A DNA stretch of 64,000 nt from CAIWHR01 sp963717695 (GTDB lineage: Bacteria; Pseudomonadota; Gammaproteobacteria; Burkholderiales; Casimicrobiaceae). The notes beneath the pieces were generated by a model. The model was given only the letters and a program-made list of their open reading frames with translations, had not been told where the DNA came from and did not search any database. This document shows, in pieces, positions 47,018 through 56,801 of the stretch. The position numbers and the translations under genes are program-made. The stretch covers positions 372,001 to 436,000 of the forward strand of contig CAVQWR010000003.1 in NCBI GenBank assembly GCA_963717695.1. Reading direction: 5' to 3'. Position 1 is the first letter of the stretch. Each line of letters starts with the position of its first letter.

Positions 47018-48921
47018 CGCCGTCGCGGCGCGCGCAGCGGCACCGGCACGGGCACCCCGACGTCAGAGGGGCCGGCCGGGATCGGCTGAACCGGAGCGCC
47101 GGCGGTCGGCGCGTAATCCGGGATCCAGGTCTTCAGTCGCGCGCGCACTTCCGCGTCGTCGGCGACGCGGTCGCGCTCGCACCACGCGACCATCTGGCCG
47201 ATCGCATCGCGGTTTGCCTCCCGCGCCTGCGCGATGCGCAGCTTCGGGTGCGTCGTCGGCAACGTCGTCTCGTCGAGAGCGAGCGGCTCCTCGAAGAGCT
47301 TTTCGCCGGGACGAAGGCCCGTGAACAGGATCGGGACGCGATCCGGGTCGGCGCCCGACAGTCGGATCATGTCGCGCGCGAGATCGACAATGCGCACCGG
47401 CTCGCCCATGTCGAGCACGAGAATCTCTCCGCCCTTCCCCTGCAGCCCCGCCTGCAGCAGGAGCTGCGTGGCCTCCGAGAGCGACATGAAATAGCGGGTG
47501 ATGTCGGGGTGCGTCACCGTCACCGGGCCGCCGCGCGCGATCTGCTCGGAGAAGCGCGGGATCACGCTGCCGGCACTGCCGAAGACGTTGCCGAAGCGCA
47601 CCAGCACGAACTGCGTGGCGCCGCCCTGCATCGTCTGGCAGACGATCTCGGCCAAGCGCTTCGACGCACCCATCACGTTGGTGGGATTCACCGCCTTGTC
47701 AGTCGACACCAGCACGAATTTCTCGACACGGGCCGCCGCCGCCGCGCGCGCCAGTACCCAGGTGCCGTAGGCGTTGTTGCGCACCGCCTGCCACGCATTG
47801 GTCTCCTCCATCAGCGGCACATGCTTGTACGCCGCGGCGTGGAAGATGACGCTGGGACGCTCGCGCGCGAATACTTCCTCCACCAGCGCGACGTGCTTCA
47901 CGTCGCCCACGACCGCCGCGAGCGGAAGCTGCGGAAACGCGTCGACCAGCACGGTCCTGATCTCGTAGAGCGCCGCCTCCGACAGATCGAACAGCACGAT
48001 CTTCGCGGGACGGAAGCGCGCGATCTGACGGGCGAGCTCGGCGCCGATGGAGCCGCCCGCGCCGGTGACCATGATCACGCGGTTGCCGAGCCAGTCGCCG
48101 AGGCCGGCGCTGTCGAGCACGACGGGGTCGCGTCCCAGGAGGTCGTCGAGCTCGATGTTGCGGATCGTGGTGAGCGCCGAGCGGCCGCTGATGAGATCGT
48201 CGTACGACGGCACGGTCAGCGCCTCGAGGCCACTGGCGGCGCAGATCTCGGCGATGCGGCGGCGCACGCCGTGGGCTGCCGAAGGCAGCGCGATGATCAC
48301 CTTGCGCACGCCGTACTTGCGCGCCCATTCGGGCAGCGACGCGATCGGACCGCAGACGTTCACGTTGTAGAGCAGTCGCCCGTGCTTCGTCGCGTCGTCG
48401 TCGAGGAGGCCGACCACGCGCCAGTGGCGGCTTCGGGCAAGCTCCATCGTCAGGCGCTCGCCCGCGTCTCCCGCTCCGGCGACGAGCACGGGCTCGCCCA
48501 GCGCCGCGATGGGGCTGTAGAGCCGGTGCTCCTTCCACAACCGGAATGCGAAGCGGCTGCCGGCCATCAGGAAGATCAGCGCGAACGGGTAGAAGATCAG
48601 CACGCTGCGCGGCACGATCGAGCGCAGCTGCAGCATCACGAGCACCAGCGGTATCAGCAGGGCGCCGACGCACGCCGAGAGCACGATCCGGCGCAGATCG
48701 AGCAGGCTCGCGAAGCGCCAGAGGCCGCGATAGAGGCCGAACCCGACGAAAAGTCCCGCCTGCAGCGGCACGATCCACGCGAGCGTCGCGAGGATGTCGG
48801 GCACGAACGGGTTGACGTCGAAATTGAAGCGCAGCCAGTACATGGCCGTCCACGCCAGCGCGATGGCGCAGACGTCGTGGGCGAAGGCGAACCAGGCTCG
48901 CCAGTTGCGAAGCTGCGTCAT
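47014..48921 (-). CDS. WbpM/CapD-like nucleoside-diphosphate-sugar dehydratase
   Basis: A membrane-bound protein of about 635 residues. Four helices occupy the first 130 residues, a second Rossmann domain follows (about 130-270), and the catalytic short-chain domain has VTGAGGSIGAELARQI. The active-site segment reads VSTDKAVNPTNVMGASKR: the Ser, the Met that replaces Tyr, and the Lys form the SMK triad of WbpM-type 4,6-dehydratases. Substrates in the family are UDP-GlcNAc-type nucleotides. The start at 48921 overlaps the transferase stop as ATGA; an ATG at 48945 is less likely. Confidence 0.92.
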   Translation of the reverse strand: MTQLRNWRAWFAFAHDVCAIALAWTAMYWLRFNFDVNPFVPDILATLAWIVPLQAGLFVGFGLYRGLWRFASLLDLRRIVLSACVGALLIPLVLVMLQLRSIVPRSVLIFYPFALIFLMAGSRFAFRLWKEHRLYSPIAALGEPVLVAGAGDAGERLTMELARSRHWRVVGLLDDDATKHGRLLYNVNVCGPIASLPEWARKYGVRKVIIALPSAAHGVRRRIAEICAASGLEALTVPSYDDLISGRSALTTIRNIELDDLLGRDPVVLDSAGLGDWLGNRVIMVTGAGGSIGAELARQIARFRPAKIVLFDLSEAALYEIRTVLVDAFPQLPLAAVVGDVKHVALVEEVFARERPSVIFHAAAYKHVPLMEETNAWQAVRNNAYGTWVLARAAAAARVEKFVLVSTDKAVNPTNVMGASKRLAEIVCQTMQGGATQFVLVRFGNVFGSAGSVIPRFSEQIARGGPVTVTHPDITRYFMSLSEATQLLLQAGLQGKGGEILVLDMGEPVRIVDLARDMIRLSGADPDRVPILFTGLRPGEKLFEEPLALDETTLPTTHPKLRIAQAREANRDAIGQMVAWCERDRVADDAEVRARLKTWIPDYAPTAGAPVQPIPAGPSDVGVPVPVPLRAPRRR

Positions 48922-49946
48922 CGTGTGCGGCCGAATCGATTCCAATGATAATCAATGCCGGCGAAAATGATCGCCACGATCCCGGTCCACGTGAAAAGCG
49001 CGGTCCGGCCCCATTCCGGCGCGAGGACGAGGACCCCGATGGCGCTCGCCCCGCATCCTGCACAGAGGCCGCCGAAAAGCCAGAACGTTCCCCGGTGGCC
49101 CGCGCCCGACCGATTGAACCGCTGATAGTAGTGCGTTCGGTGCGGCAGGCCCACGCGCTCGCCGCGGAAGAACCGGCGCGCGAGCGTCACTGACGCGTCG
49201 GCAATCAGCGGCAGGAACACGAGCATCGGAAACCACGCCGGCCAGGTGCCGCGCCAGACGCCGGCGATGCCGAAGGTTCCGGCCAGGAACCCGAGCGGCA
49301 CCGACCCCACGTCGCCCATGAACATCCGCGCGGGCGGAAGGTTGACCGCCAGGAACGGCAGGATGGCCGCCACGAGCGCAAGGCAAAGCGGGGAGGCGTC
49401 GCCCGCCAGCGCTCCGGCGGCCGCATAGACGGCGAAGCCCACCAGTGCCGCGGTCGCGGCGAGCCCATCGCTGCCGTCCATGAAATTGAAGAGGTTGGCC
49501 GACCAGACCAGCCCGAGTGTGACGACCCCCGCGACGAGCCACTCGGCCGCCCCGGTGTCGATCCCGACAGGGAACAGGGTCTCTACGATGGCAAGCGCCG
49601 CTGCGGCGTGCACAAGCAGTCGCGATACGGCCGACACCCCGCGCCAGTCATCGAGCAGCGACACAAGACCGATTGCGGCAAAGGCGACGAGCCAGGTGCT
49701 GCCGTCGGGAACCGGCGCAGGCGCAAAGACGGCGACGGGAAGGAAGCCCGCCCAGATCGCAAGCCCGCCGACCCGCGGCGTCGGACGGTCATGCAGCGAT
49801 CGCTCCCCGGGGATGGCGTGCGGAAGACGGGAGCGGGTGCGCAGAAGCGCCGCCACGGCCAGCGCCGAGACAATGAACGCGAAGATCGTCGCGGCGATCG
49901 GGGATTCGAGGAACACGGGGCTTGAACTGGGAAGGCCGGCTTTCAT
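48918..49946 (-). CDS. WecA/MraY-like sugar-1-phosphate transferase
   Basis: A polytopic protein of about 342 residues with ten or eleven helices. Family sites are LLDDWRG (metal aspartates), NLFNFMDGSDGLAA, MFMGDVGSVPLGF and the histidine motif LPHRTHYYQRF. It transfers a sugar-1-phosphate to undecaprenyl phosphate to start glycan synthesis. The chosen start (MKAGLPSSS) precedes the first helix. Translational coupling to the WbpM-like gene suggests they act on the same surface polysaccharide or O-antigen. Confidence 0.92.
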   Translation of the reverse strand: MKAGLPSSSPVFLESPIAATIFAFIVSALAVAALLRTRSRLPHAIPGERSLHDRPTPRVGGLAIWAGFLPVAVFAPAPVPDGSTWLVAFAAIGLVSLLDDWRGVSAVSRLLVHAAAALAIVETLFPVGIDTGAAEWLVAGVVTLGLVWSANLFNFMDGSDGLAATAALVGFAVYAAAGALAGDASPLCLALVAAILPFLAVNLPPARMFMGDVGSVPLGFLAGTFGIAGVWRGTWPAWFPMLVFLPLIADASVTLARRFFRGERVGLPHRTHYYQRFNRSGAGHRGTFWLFGGLCAGCGASAIGVLVLAPEWGRTALFTWTGIVAIIFAGIDYHWNRFGRTR

Positions 49947-50329
49947 GGCGGGTGCCGCGGGCGAAGGTATCACAGGCCCGAACGGCGGTCCCGGCCACAA
50001 AAACCATTCAAAACCGGCTCACAATGGGTCGGCACCGCGATTTTCCGGGGATTTTGATGTTTTCCGCGGCCGATCATGACGTTAGCGGTGGTTTTTCAAG
50101 CGAAAGTCCGAGGGGCTCGCTCTCGCGCCTGCGATGCTAAGTCGCATCCTTGTCGCGTTTTAACAACAGGGCCCGTGAGCCCCGCCGGTCATCCGGACTT
50201 TACCTTGCCACGGGCTCCGCCCATTTGGCACAATGAAGTTGGCTTCTCGATATCGCTGAGAAGGTTAGGATGGCAAAGGCACGAGGACGTCGTTTCCTTG
50301 CCAATTTTTTCCGTTAGAGGAGAGACTTC
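49947..50329. other. Intergenic region upstream of the porin gene
   Basis: This 383-base divergent gap is richer in A and T than the coding DNA near it. I see no credible small gene. TTGGCA at 50225-50230 followed by GATATC after 18 bases is a weak promoter candidate for the porin. The strong ribosome site AGAGGAGAGAC lies just before 50330. Confidence 0.5.
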
Positions 50330-51610
50330 ATGAACAAAAAGCTCGTCGCCCTCGCTGTCGCCGGCGCGTGTGCTTTGCCGCTGACCGCGCAGGCGCAAAC
50401 CGCGAATGTGACCCTGTACGGTCGCCTCAACATGGACGCGGAAGTCATCATCAACGCAAAGCAGGACACTTCCACCTCCGCCCAGCAGATCAAGGGGAAC
50501 TACTATCGGGTGAGCTCGAACTCGTCGCGCGTCGGTGTGCGCGGTGACGAAAACCTCGGTGGCGGTCTGCATGCGATCTTCCAGGTTGAAGAGCGCTACG
50601 ATGCGTCGAATTCGTCGAACGTGACGACGGGCGGCGACACCTACGCCGGCCTGCAAGGGGGCTGGGGCACGCTGAAGGTCGGCTACTTCCTGACCCCGTA
50701 CGACGACATCGGCGGCATCCATGGCTCGGTCCCGACGCTGATCACCGGCATTCTGGGCTCGTCCGCGGTCTGGTCCAACACGGGCTACGTCGGCAATTCG
50801 ATCGACACCGGCGCATTCGATGACCGTGCCGGCAACTCGATCGAGTACACGACGCCCAACATGAAGGGCTTCGTGGTCAATAGCCTGGTCGCAGGACGCG
50901 ACACGGGCGGCAACGACGGTGGCGACATTACCCAGGCCCGCCGTCACGCGTCGATCTTCTCGATCAGCACCCTGTACACGAACGGCCCGTTCACGGGCGG
51001 CATCGCGTACGAACAGCACAACAAGCTGCGCGCCGGCCTCCCGGCCAGTGCGGCGTGCCCGACGTGCCAGACGAGCCTGCAGGATCAGGGCATCACGGCG
51101 GCCGTCAGCTACCAGTGGGGTCCGGTCAAGCTTGCAGCCGTGTACGAAGGCCTCGCCTACGACATCGCCTCCGGTGGCGACCTGAAGCGCAACATGTGGG
51201 GCGCCTCGATGACCGCCAACTGGGGTCCGGGTCAGTTCTACGCTGGCTACTGGCATGGTGCCAACGGCCGCGGCTCGGCACAGTGCCTGGACGCCGCCGG
51301 AAAGTTCGTCGCCTGCGGCAGCGCGACGCAAGCCTCGGCACCTCGCGTCGGCGCCGTCACCGGGGGTCCGGACACCAGCGTCAACATGTACGAGTTCAGC
51401 TACACGTATCCGCTGTCGAAGCGCACCCTGCTGTACGCAGGCTACGTGATGGTCGACAACGCCAAGAACGCGGGCTACAACTTCCACGTCAACCAGATCG
51501 CCGGCGTTTGCACGGGCAACAACGCAGCCGCCAATCTGGGCGCCGGTTCGGGTTGCGGCGACGCCGCCCGTCCGCAGGGCTTCGCCCTCGGCCTGGTCGA
51601 GTTCTGGTAG
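50330..51610 (+). CDS. Gram-negative porin (betaproteobacterial type)
   Basis: A 426-residue outer-membrane trimeric porin. The signal peptide is MNKKLVALAVAGACALPLTA with cleavage after AQA. The mature part starts with VTLYGRLNMDAEV and carries SSRVGVRGDENLGGGLHAIF, the usual opening of Burkholderia/Neisseria porins. Many alternating beta-strands follow and it ends in a C-terminal FW, typical of outer-membrane barrels. Four or more cysteines in loops (CPTCQ, CLDAAGKFVAC, CTGN) are unusual but paired. A strong AGAGGAG site precedes the ATG and a terminator follows. Confidence 0.96.
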   Translation: MNKKLVALAVAGACALPLTAQAQTANVTLYGRLNMDAEVIINAKQDTSTSAQQIKGNYYRVSSNSSRVGVRGDENLGGGLHAIFQVEERYDASNSSNVTTGGDTYAGLQGGWGTLKVGYFLTPYDDIGGIHGSVPTLITGILGSSAVWSNTGYVGNSIDTGAFDDRAGNSIEYTTPNMKGFVVNSLVAGRDTGGNDGGDITQARRHASIFSISTLYTNGPFTGGIAYEQHNKLRAGLPASAACPTCQTSLQDQGITAAVSYQWGPVKLAAVYEGLAYDIASGGDLKRNMWGASMTANWGPGQFYAGYWHGANGRGSAQCLDAAGKFVACGSATQASAPRVGAVTGGPDTSVNMYEFSYTYPLSKRTLLYAGYVMVDNAKNAGYNFHVNQIAGVCTGNNAAANLGAGSGCGDAARPQGFALGLVEFW

Positions 51611-51656
51611 GATACCCGGCAGCACCAATTCGCATCTGAAGTTCAAAGTGATCATA

Positions 51657-51684
51657 CGGGCGCCTTCGGGCGCCCGTTTTTTTT
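51657..51684 (+). terminator. Strong rho-independent terminator of the porin gene
   Basis: CGGGCGCC (51657-51664), a TTCG loop and GGCGCCCG (51669-51676) form an eight-pair GC stem followed by eight T's. It lies 46 bases after the porin stop. Confidence 0.95.
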
Positions 51685-51733
51685 GCCGCGGCGGGCAGCG
51701 TCCGCGCGCCGCGATTTCCGCTATGATTTCCCC

Positions 51734-52354
51734 ATGCTCGATCCTCTCGTCATCGGCTTCGACCGCGCGCTCCGCACGCTTGCGGGGCTCGCCGCCACAC
51801 AGCGGCCGGTTCCCGGCGGCACCATCACCAATGCCGCGCTGACGCCGGAGGAGACGCGGCACGCCGCCGGCCTCATGCGGGTCAATCACACCGGCGAGGT
51901 CTGCGCGCAGGCGCTCTACAGCGCGCAGGCGCTGGTCGCGCGCGATCCCGAGATCAAGCGGCAGTTCGCGCAGGCGGCGCGCGAGGAAGAGGAGCATCTC
52001 GCGTGGACGCAGGCGCGGCTCGCCGAGCTCGACGACCGGACCTCGCTTCTCAATCCGCTCTGGTATACAGGCGCGCTTGCCATCGGCATTGCCGCGGGCC
52101 TCGCGAGCGATCGGGTGAATCTCGGTTTCGTCGTCGAGACGGAGCGCCAGGTCGAGGAGCACCTGACGACGCACATGGATCGCCTGCCCGCGGCCGACGG
52201 CAGGAGCCGCGCCATCGTCGAGCAGATGCGCGACGACGAGATGCGCCACGGCGCGATGGCGATGGCCGCGGGCGCCGTCGACCTGCCCTTTCCGATCCGG
52301 CTCCTGATGCGCGCGGCCGCCGACGTGATGCGGACGGTCGCCTACCGCGTCTGA
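51734..52354 (+). CDS. coq7: 2-polyprenyl-3-methyl-6-methoxy-1,4-benzoquinone monooxygenase Coq7
   Basis: A 206-residue di-iron monooxygenase for ubiquinone synthesis. Metal-ligand motifs are NHTGEVCAQALY, EEEEHLAW, ETERQVEEHL and DDEMRHGAMA. It begins LDPLVIGFDRALRTL, as in proteobacterial Coq7. TATGAT at 51722-51727 lies only six bases before the ATG. It overlaps the convergent cca gene by 13 bases. Inner-membrane-associated. Confidence 0.95.
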   Translation: MLDPLVIGFDRALRTLAGLAATQRPVPGGTITNAALTPEETRHAAGLMRVNHTGEVCAQALYSAQALVARDPEIKRQFAQAAREEEEHLAWTQARLAELDDRTSLLNPLWYTGALAIGIAAGLASDRVNLGFVVETERQVEEHLTTHMDRLPAADGRSRAIVEQMRDDEMRHGAMAMAAGAVDLPFPIRLLMRAAADVMRTVAYRV

Positions 52355-53632
52355 GGCCGCGGCTTGCCCGCTGCGCGTGAAGCGATCCACGCGCGGAGCG
52401 CCTTGATCCGCGCCGCGCGGATCGCGGCGGCGATTCCGTCGCCCGCAGGCTTCCGTTTCGCCCGCGCATCGTCGGAGTCCCGGGCAATCGCGCCAGCGTC
52501 CACCTTTCTTGCAACGGCGAGGGCGTCGCGCAGCAACGCGCCCGCCGGATAATCCTTACCCGCGCGCGGCCGCGACAGTGCCTTGCATTCGGCCGCGCCG
52601 ATCAACGCATCGAGGCGCTCGGGCCGGCGCAGCGCATCGGCCGCGTTGAGGAGGTCGAGCAGCGCGGCCGCCGTGAGCTTCGCTGCGCGGTCCACGCTGC
52701 GATGCCACCGTGCCGCGAGGCGCGCGGCGTCGCGGCAATCGAGCGGCACCTTGAGCCGTGCCGACATCACTTCGGCGAGGCGTTCGCAGCGCGCCGCGTG
52801 GTGCCGCGCCGCGGTAGCGGCGGCACCCGCCGCGGGCGGATCCGGCGCGAGATCCTGTGCCAGCACCGCGTAGCGAACCGGCAACGTGCACCCTTTCGCC
52901 GCCGCGTAATCGAGCGCGGCGGCAAGGCGCTTCCCGGCGGCGCTCATTCCGCGTGCCGATTTCGCGCGGCCGTAGAGGGCGTCGACCTCGGGCAGCAGCT
53001 GTTCGAGCGCGCCGCAGTCGCGCAGCACGGCAAGCAGGCGCGACGGGTGTGGGCTCCATCAGTCCGCGGGCAAGTTCCTGCCAGACGCGCTCGGGCGAAA
53101 GGAGCGCAAGCTCGCCGCCCGCCGCGATCGCGCGCATCAGCGCCATCGTTTCCGGCGCGACGACGAATCCGAATCGCGCCGCGAATCGCGCGACGCGCAG
53201 CACCCGCAGCGGATCCTCGGCGAAGGCGGGCGACACGTGCCGCAGGATGCCCGCACGCAGATCGCCGGCGCCGCCGTAGGGATCGATCAGCGTGCCGTCC
53301 TCTGCGCGCGCCATGGCGTTGACCGTCAGGTCGCGGCGCCTGAGGTCGTCCTCGAGCGTCACCTCGGGCGAGGCGAAGAACTCGAAGCCGCGGTAGCCGC
53401 GCCCGTGCTTGCGCTCGGTGCGCGCGAGCGCGTATTCCTCGTGCGTCTCGGGATGCAGGAAGACCGGGAAGTCGCGGCCGACCGGCCGGAACCCCGAGGC
53501 GATCAGCCATTCGGGCGTCGCGCCCACGACGACCCAGTCGCGATCTGCGTCCGCGCGGCCGATGAGCTCGTCGCGCACCGATCCGCCGACGCGATAGATC
53601 CTGACTTCGGGGGGCCTCGCCGAACGGCTCAT
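52342..53632 (-). CDS. cca: CCA tRNA nucleotidyltransferase (one apparent extra base)
   Basis: An enzyme of about 429 residues that adds or repairs the CCA end of tRNAs. IYRVGGSVRDELIGR and DRDWVVVGATPE hold the catalytic DxD. DLTVNAMARAEDGTLIDPYGG and LRVLRVARFAARFGF are the next motifs. The C-terminal part (from about 53045) is in a different frame. Dropping one extra base restores MEPTPSRLLAVLRDCGALE, the standard continuation. The C-terminus is the short non-HD type. Confidence 0.92.
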
Positions 53633-53698
53633 GCCCGAACGTTAGCGGTCCGGACCGCCGTTCGCAATGTGATCGGCGGCTCCCGCGCCGTCACGCCG

Positions 53699-54640
53699 TC
53701 AGCGCCCGCCCTGGGCGCGGATCCTGTCGTAGCGGCTGCGTATGGCCTGCGGGGAAAGCCAGGTCGGCACGAGTGCCTCGATCGCCGCGGGGACGATTCC
53801 GAATTCCGCGGGAAAGGGGCAGCCGCAGACGCTGTCGCGCTGCATCGACAGCAGGTTGTCGCGGCTCATCGGCGTGCCCGGCATGTGCTCCAGCACGCAT
53901 GCCTGCACCCCGGCGAGCGTCGGACCGAGGCCGATGATCGGGCGCACGTTGCCGGTCACCTCGCCGACATAGCGGACGAGCTCGCGCAGCGTGTAGATCG
54001 TCGGCCCGCAGAGCCGGTATTTCATGCCGATCGTCGCGTCGTCAGCAAGCGCACGCACGAAGCACTGCGCGACGTCGCCGACGTAGACCGGCTGGAATTT
54101 CGCGTCGGCGCCCGGCAGCGGCATCACCGGAGCGAGCCGCAGCAGCGTCGCGAACTTGTTGAGGAAGTCGTCCTCGCGGCCGAAGATCACCGACGGCTGG
54201 AAGATCGTGTACGCGAGTCCCGACGCCACGACCCTGGCCTCGGCCTCTCCCTTGGTCGCGAGATAGCGGCTCGGCCCGGCAGGATCGGCGTTCAGCGCGC
54301 TCATCTGCAGGAAGCGCGGCACGCCGGCGGCCCTCGCGGCGTCGATGGCCGTCTGCGTGACGCCGACGTGAACGTCGGCGAAGGTCTGCCGGCGCGATTC
54401 GTTGAGGATGCCGACGAGGTTGACGACGGCCGCGGCGCCGCTCGCGAGCCGCGCCAGCACTGCGCCGTCCCGGATGCTCGCCTCGACGATCTCGACGGTG
54501 GGCAGCAGGAAGAGATCGCGCGCGGCGGCACGCCGCCGCGTCGGCACGACGACGCGATAGCCGGCGTCGACCAGCGCGGCCACGACGTGGCGGCCGACGA
54601 ACCCCGTGCCGCCAAGAACGACCACCGAGGGCAGCACCAT
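53699..54640 (-). CDS. NDUFA9-like NAD(P)-binding protein
   Basis: A 313-residue atypical short-chain dehydrogenase related to NDUFA9. The N-terminal motif is VVVLGGTGFVGRHVVAALV. VNLVGILNESRRQTFADVH, ALNADPAGPSRYLATKGEAE and IFQPSVIFGREDDFLNKFA are all typical. The catalytic tyrosine/lysine pair is seen as YLATK. In bacteria these proteins are linked to complex I or quinone biology, but a reaction is not proven. It is two bases downstream of the slt stop and likely co-transcribed. Confidence 0.88.
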   Translation of the reverse strand: MVLPSVVVLGGTGFVGRHVVAALVDAGYRVVVPTRRRAAARDLFLLPTVEIVEASIRDGAVLARLASGAAAVVNLVGILNESRRQTFADVHVGVTQTAIDAARAAGVPRFLQMSALNADPAGPSRYLATKGEAEARVVASGLAYTIFQPSVIFGREDDFLNKFATLLRLAPVMPLPGADAKFQPVYVGDVAQCFVRALADDATIGMKYRLCGPTIYTLRELVRYVGEVTGNVRPIIGLGPTLAGVQACVLEHMPGTPMSRDNLLSMQRDSVCGCPFPAEFGIVPAAIEALVPTWLSPQAIRSRYDRIRAQGGR

Positions 54641-54642
54641 CG

Positions 54643-56617
54643 TCAATTGGCGGGCGCCGCGGCAGTGAGCGCGTCGGTATCCGGCGCGGTGCCGCGCGGC
54701 GTGACGATCCCGAGCCGGGCGCCGAGCGACACGTAAGGCTGGCTCAGGAATTGCGCGTAGATCATGGTGTTCGCGAGGACCTTCTTCACGTAGTCGCGGG
54801 TTTCGTTCAGCGGAATCGACTCGACCCAGATGGCGCCCTCGAGCGGAGCGCCGCTGCGCCACGCCTGCGCGCGATTGGGACCCGCATTATACGCAGCGGC
54901 GGCAAGCGCCGGCTGACGCGCGAGCCGCTCCAGCCAATACTTGAAATAGAACGCGCCGAACTGCGTGTTGGTGCCGACGTCGGCGATCTGCGCAGGACGG
55001 TAGTCGGCGCGGCCCATCTGCTTCGCGACCCAGCGCGCGGTCGCCGGCATCAGCTGCATCAGTCCGACCGCACCCGCCGACGACACGATGTCGGGCACGA
55101 AGCGCGATTCCTGTCGCGCGAGCCCGAACAGCAGCGCCTCGTCGACCGCCTGCTCGCGTGCGGCGGCGGTGAAGTGCTCGCGGAACGGCATCAGGTAGCG
55201 AAGCGCGAAGTCGTGCCGCGTCGAGGTCCGCTCGGCAGCATTGATCGCGCGATCGTAGAGTCCCGCCTGCCGCGCGTATTCCGCGGCGACCAGCAGCGCA
55301 TCGTCGTCCTGGCCACGGACGATGTAGCTCCACTCGCGCACCGTGTCGGAGCGCATGTCGAGCTCGGCCAGCTTCACCACGCGCTTCACGTCGGGTCGCG
55401 CGCCGAATGCCGCGAGCGCCGCGGCAGGGGGCGCCGCCGCTGCCGCCGGCGCCGCCACGCGGCGACCGAGCGCTTCGGCGGAGAGCACGCCGTAGAAATG
55501 CGTCTCGCCTGCGAGCGCGGCATAGATGACTTCGGCCTCGGCCGCATTGCCTTGCGCGGCCAGCGCCCGCGCCTTCCAGTATCGCCAGGCAGGGTCCTGC
55601 GCCTGCGTGGCGGGCATCGCGCCGATCGCGGCCGCGACGTCGGGCCACGATCCGGCGCGCAGGGCCGCGCGGACCCGCCAGGCATGCTGCGCGTCCGTCA
55701 GCGGCGCGCCGTCCGCCTCGCGAAACCAGTCGTTGGCCCGCGGGTCGAGCTGGCGCGCCGCGTGATAGGCGATGCGGGCATTGCCGTAGCGCCGATCCGC
55801 GTCGGAAAGGTGAATGCGCTGCTTTTCCCATGCCGGGCGCGCCGCCGGCAGCGTCGGTGCGGGCGGCGCGCTCCAGTGCGTAGAGCGCGAGCTCGCGTCC
55901 GCCGCGCTGCTTCCAGCGGAAGTCGCCCTTGGCAAGCGTGCGTGCGGGATCGCGCTCGGCGCGAATCAGCTCGGGCCCGGTCATCCGGTCCTCGGCTGGC
56001 AGATCGACGGCGATGAGGTGCGCGAGCCGGATGTTGCCGGCGTCGGTCGCGAGGCGAAAGCGCGCGACCCGATCGGACGGCGTGATGCTGCCGCGCGCGA
56101 TCAGCGCCGCAAAGAGCGGCTCGCAGGCGTCGGGCGTCGATTGGCCCGTCGCGTACAGCGGCACCGCGGCGGCGAGCGCCGCCTCGCCCTCCTGCTGCCG
56201 GCGCGCCTGGATTGCATAGCAGGTGAGCTCGAGGTCCTCGCCGTACGGCGGCGGATAGTACGCGGCAAAGGCGGCCCACTGACCGCGCTTGCCGAGCGAC
56301 TTCATCCACTCGACGCGCAGGCGGTCGGCGATCGGCCCGTTCGGCCAGCGTGCGAGGTAGCCCCGCACCTCGTCATCGGTCGCGATGTCGAGCCGGAGCT
56401 TCAGCCGCCAGTACTCGACGTAAGGCAGCAGCGGATGGTCGGCGAGCTTCGGGGCGAGCGCGTCGAGCTTCGCCTTGTCGGCGCGCTCGAAGGCCGTGTG
56501 TGCCGCGATGAAATCGGCGTCGGACGCGACGACAGGCGCAGGCGGCTCCGCCGCGGCAAGGCCGAACCAGAGGAGAAGCGCGGTAAAAAGTGCGGAATAT
56601 CGAAGCATAAGGGCCAT
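54643..56617 (-). CDS. slt: Soluble lytic murein transglycosylase (one apparent extra base)
   Basis: A periplasmic enzyme of about 658 residues. A signal peptide (LRYSALFTALLLWFGLAAAE) is followed by a long helical superhelix and a C-terminal lysozyme-like domain. The catalytic glutamate is in FGLARQESRFVPD, with AGAVGLMQLMPATARWVA and AAAYNAGPNRAQAW. It cleaves peptidoglycan to 1,6-anhydromuropeptides. The frame changes near 55860 (one extra base), after which the text continues WEKQRIHLSDADRRYGN. Divergent from purE. Confidence 0.93.
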
Positions 56618-56709
56618 TTTGAGCGTCGCGACGGTGTGCGGGCAAGCCCATCCGTGCGAATCCGTACGCGCGACCGTGATCCGACCGCAGGGGAACAATT
56701 CGGTTCGAG

Positions 56710-56718
56710 TGCTAAAAT
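56710..56718 (+). promoter_or_regulatory. Candidate extended -10 promoter for purEK
   Basis: TGC-TAAAAT fits an extended -10 element about 90 bases before the purE ATG. The -35 is weak. Inferred from the motif and its place in the divergent gap. Confidence 0.45.
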
Positions 56719-56801
56719 TCCGTCTAAACAATGCCGTGCGCCCGGCAACGCGCGGATTTCGCGCAGTGCGCGGAGCCGCGAGCTGATCGGAGGGAGAACC
56801 G

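Noticed and set aside
46609..48948. A 779-residue open frame opposite the WbpM-like gene
   Set aside because: It has Arg/His/Asp-rich text without domains and overlaps two well-supported genes.
50189..52390. A 733-residue minus-strand frame across the porin and coq7
   Set aside because: The plus-strand genes have signal peptide, motifs and a terminator; the minus frame has none.
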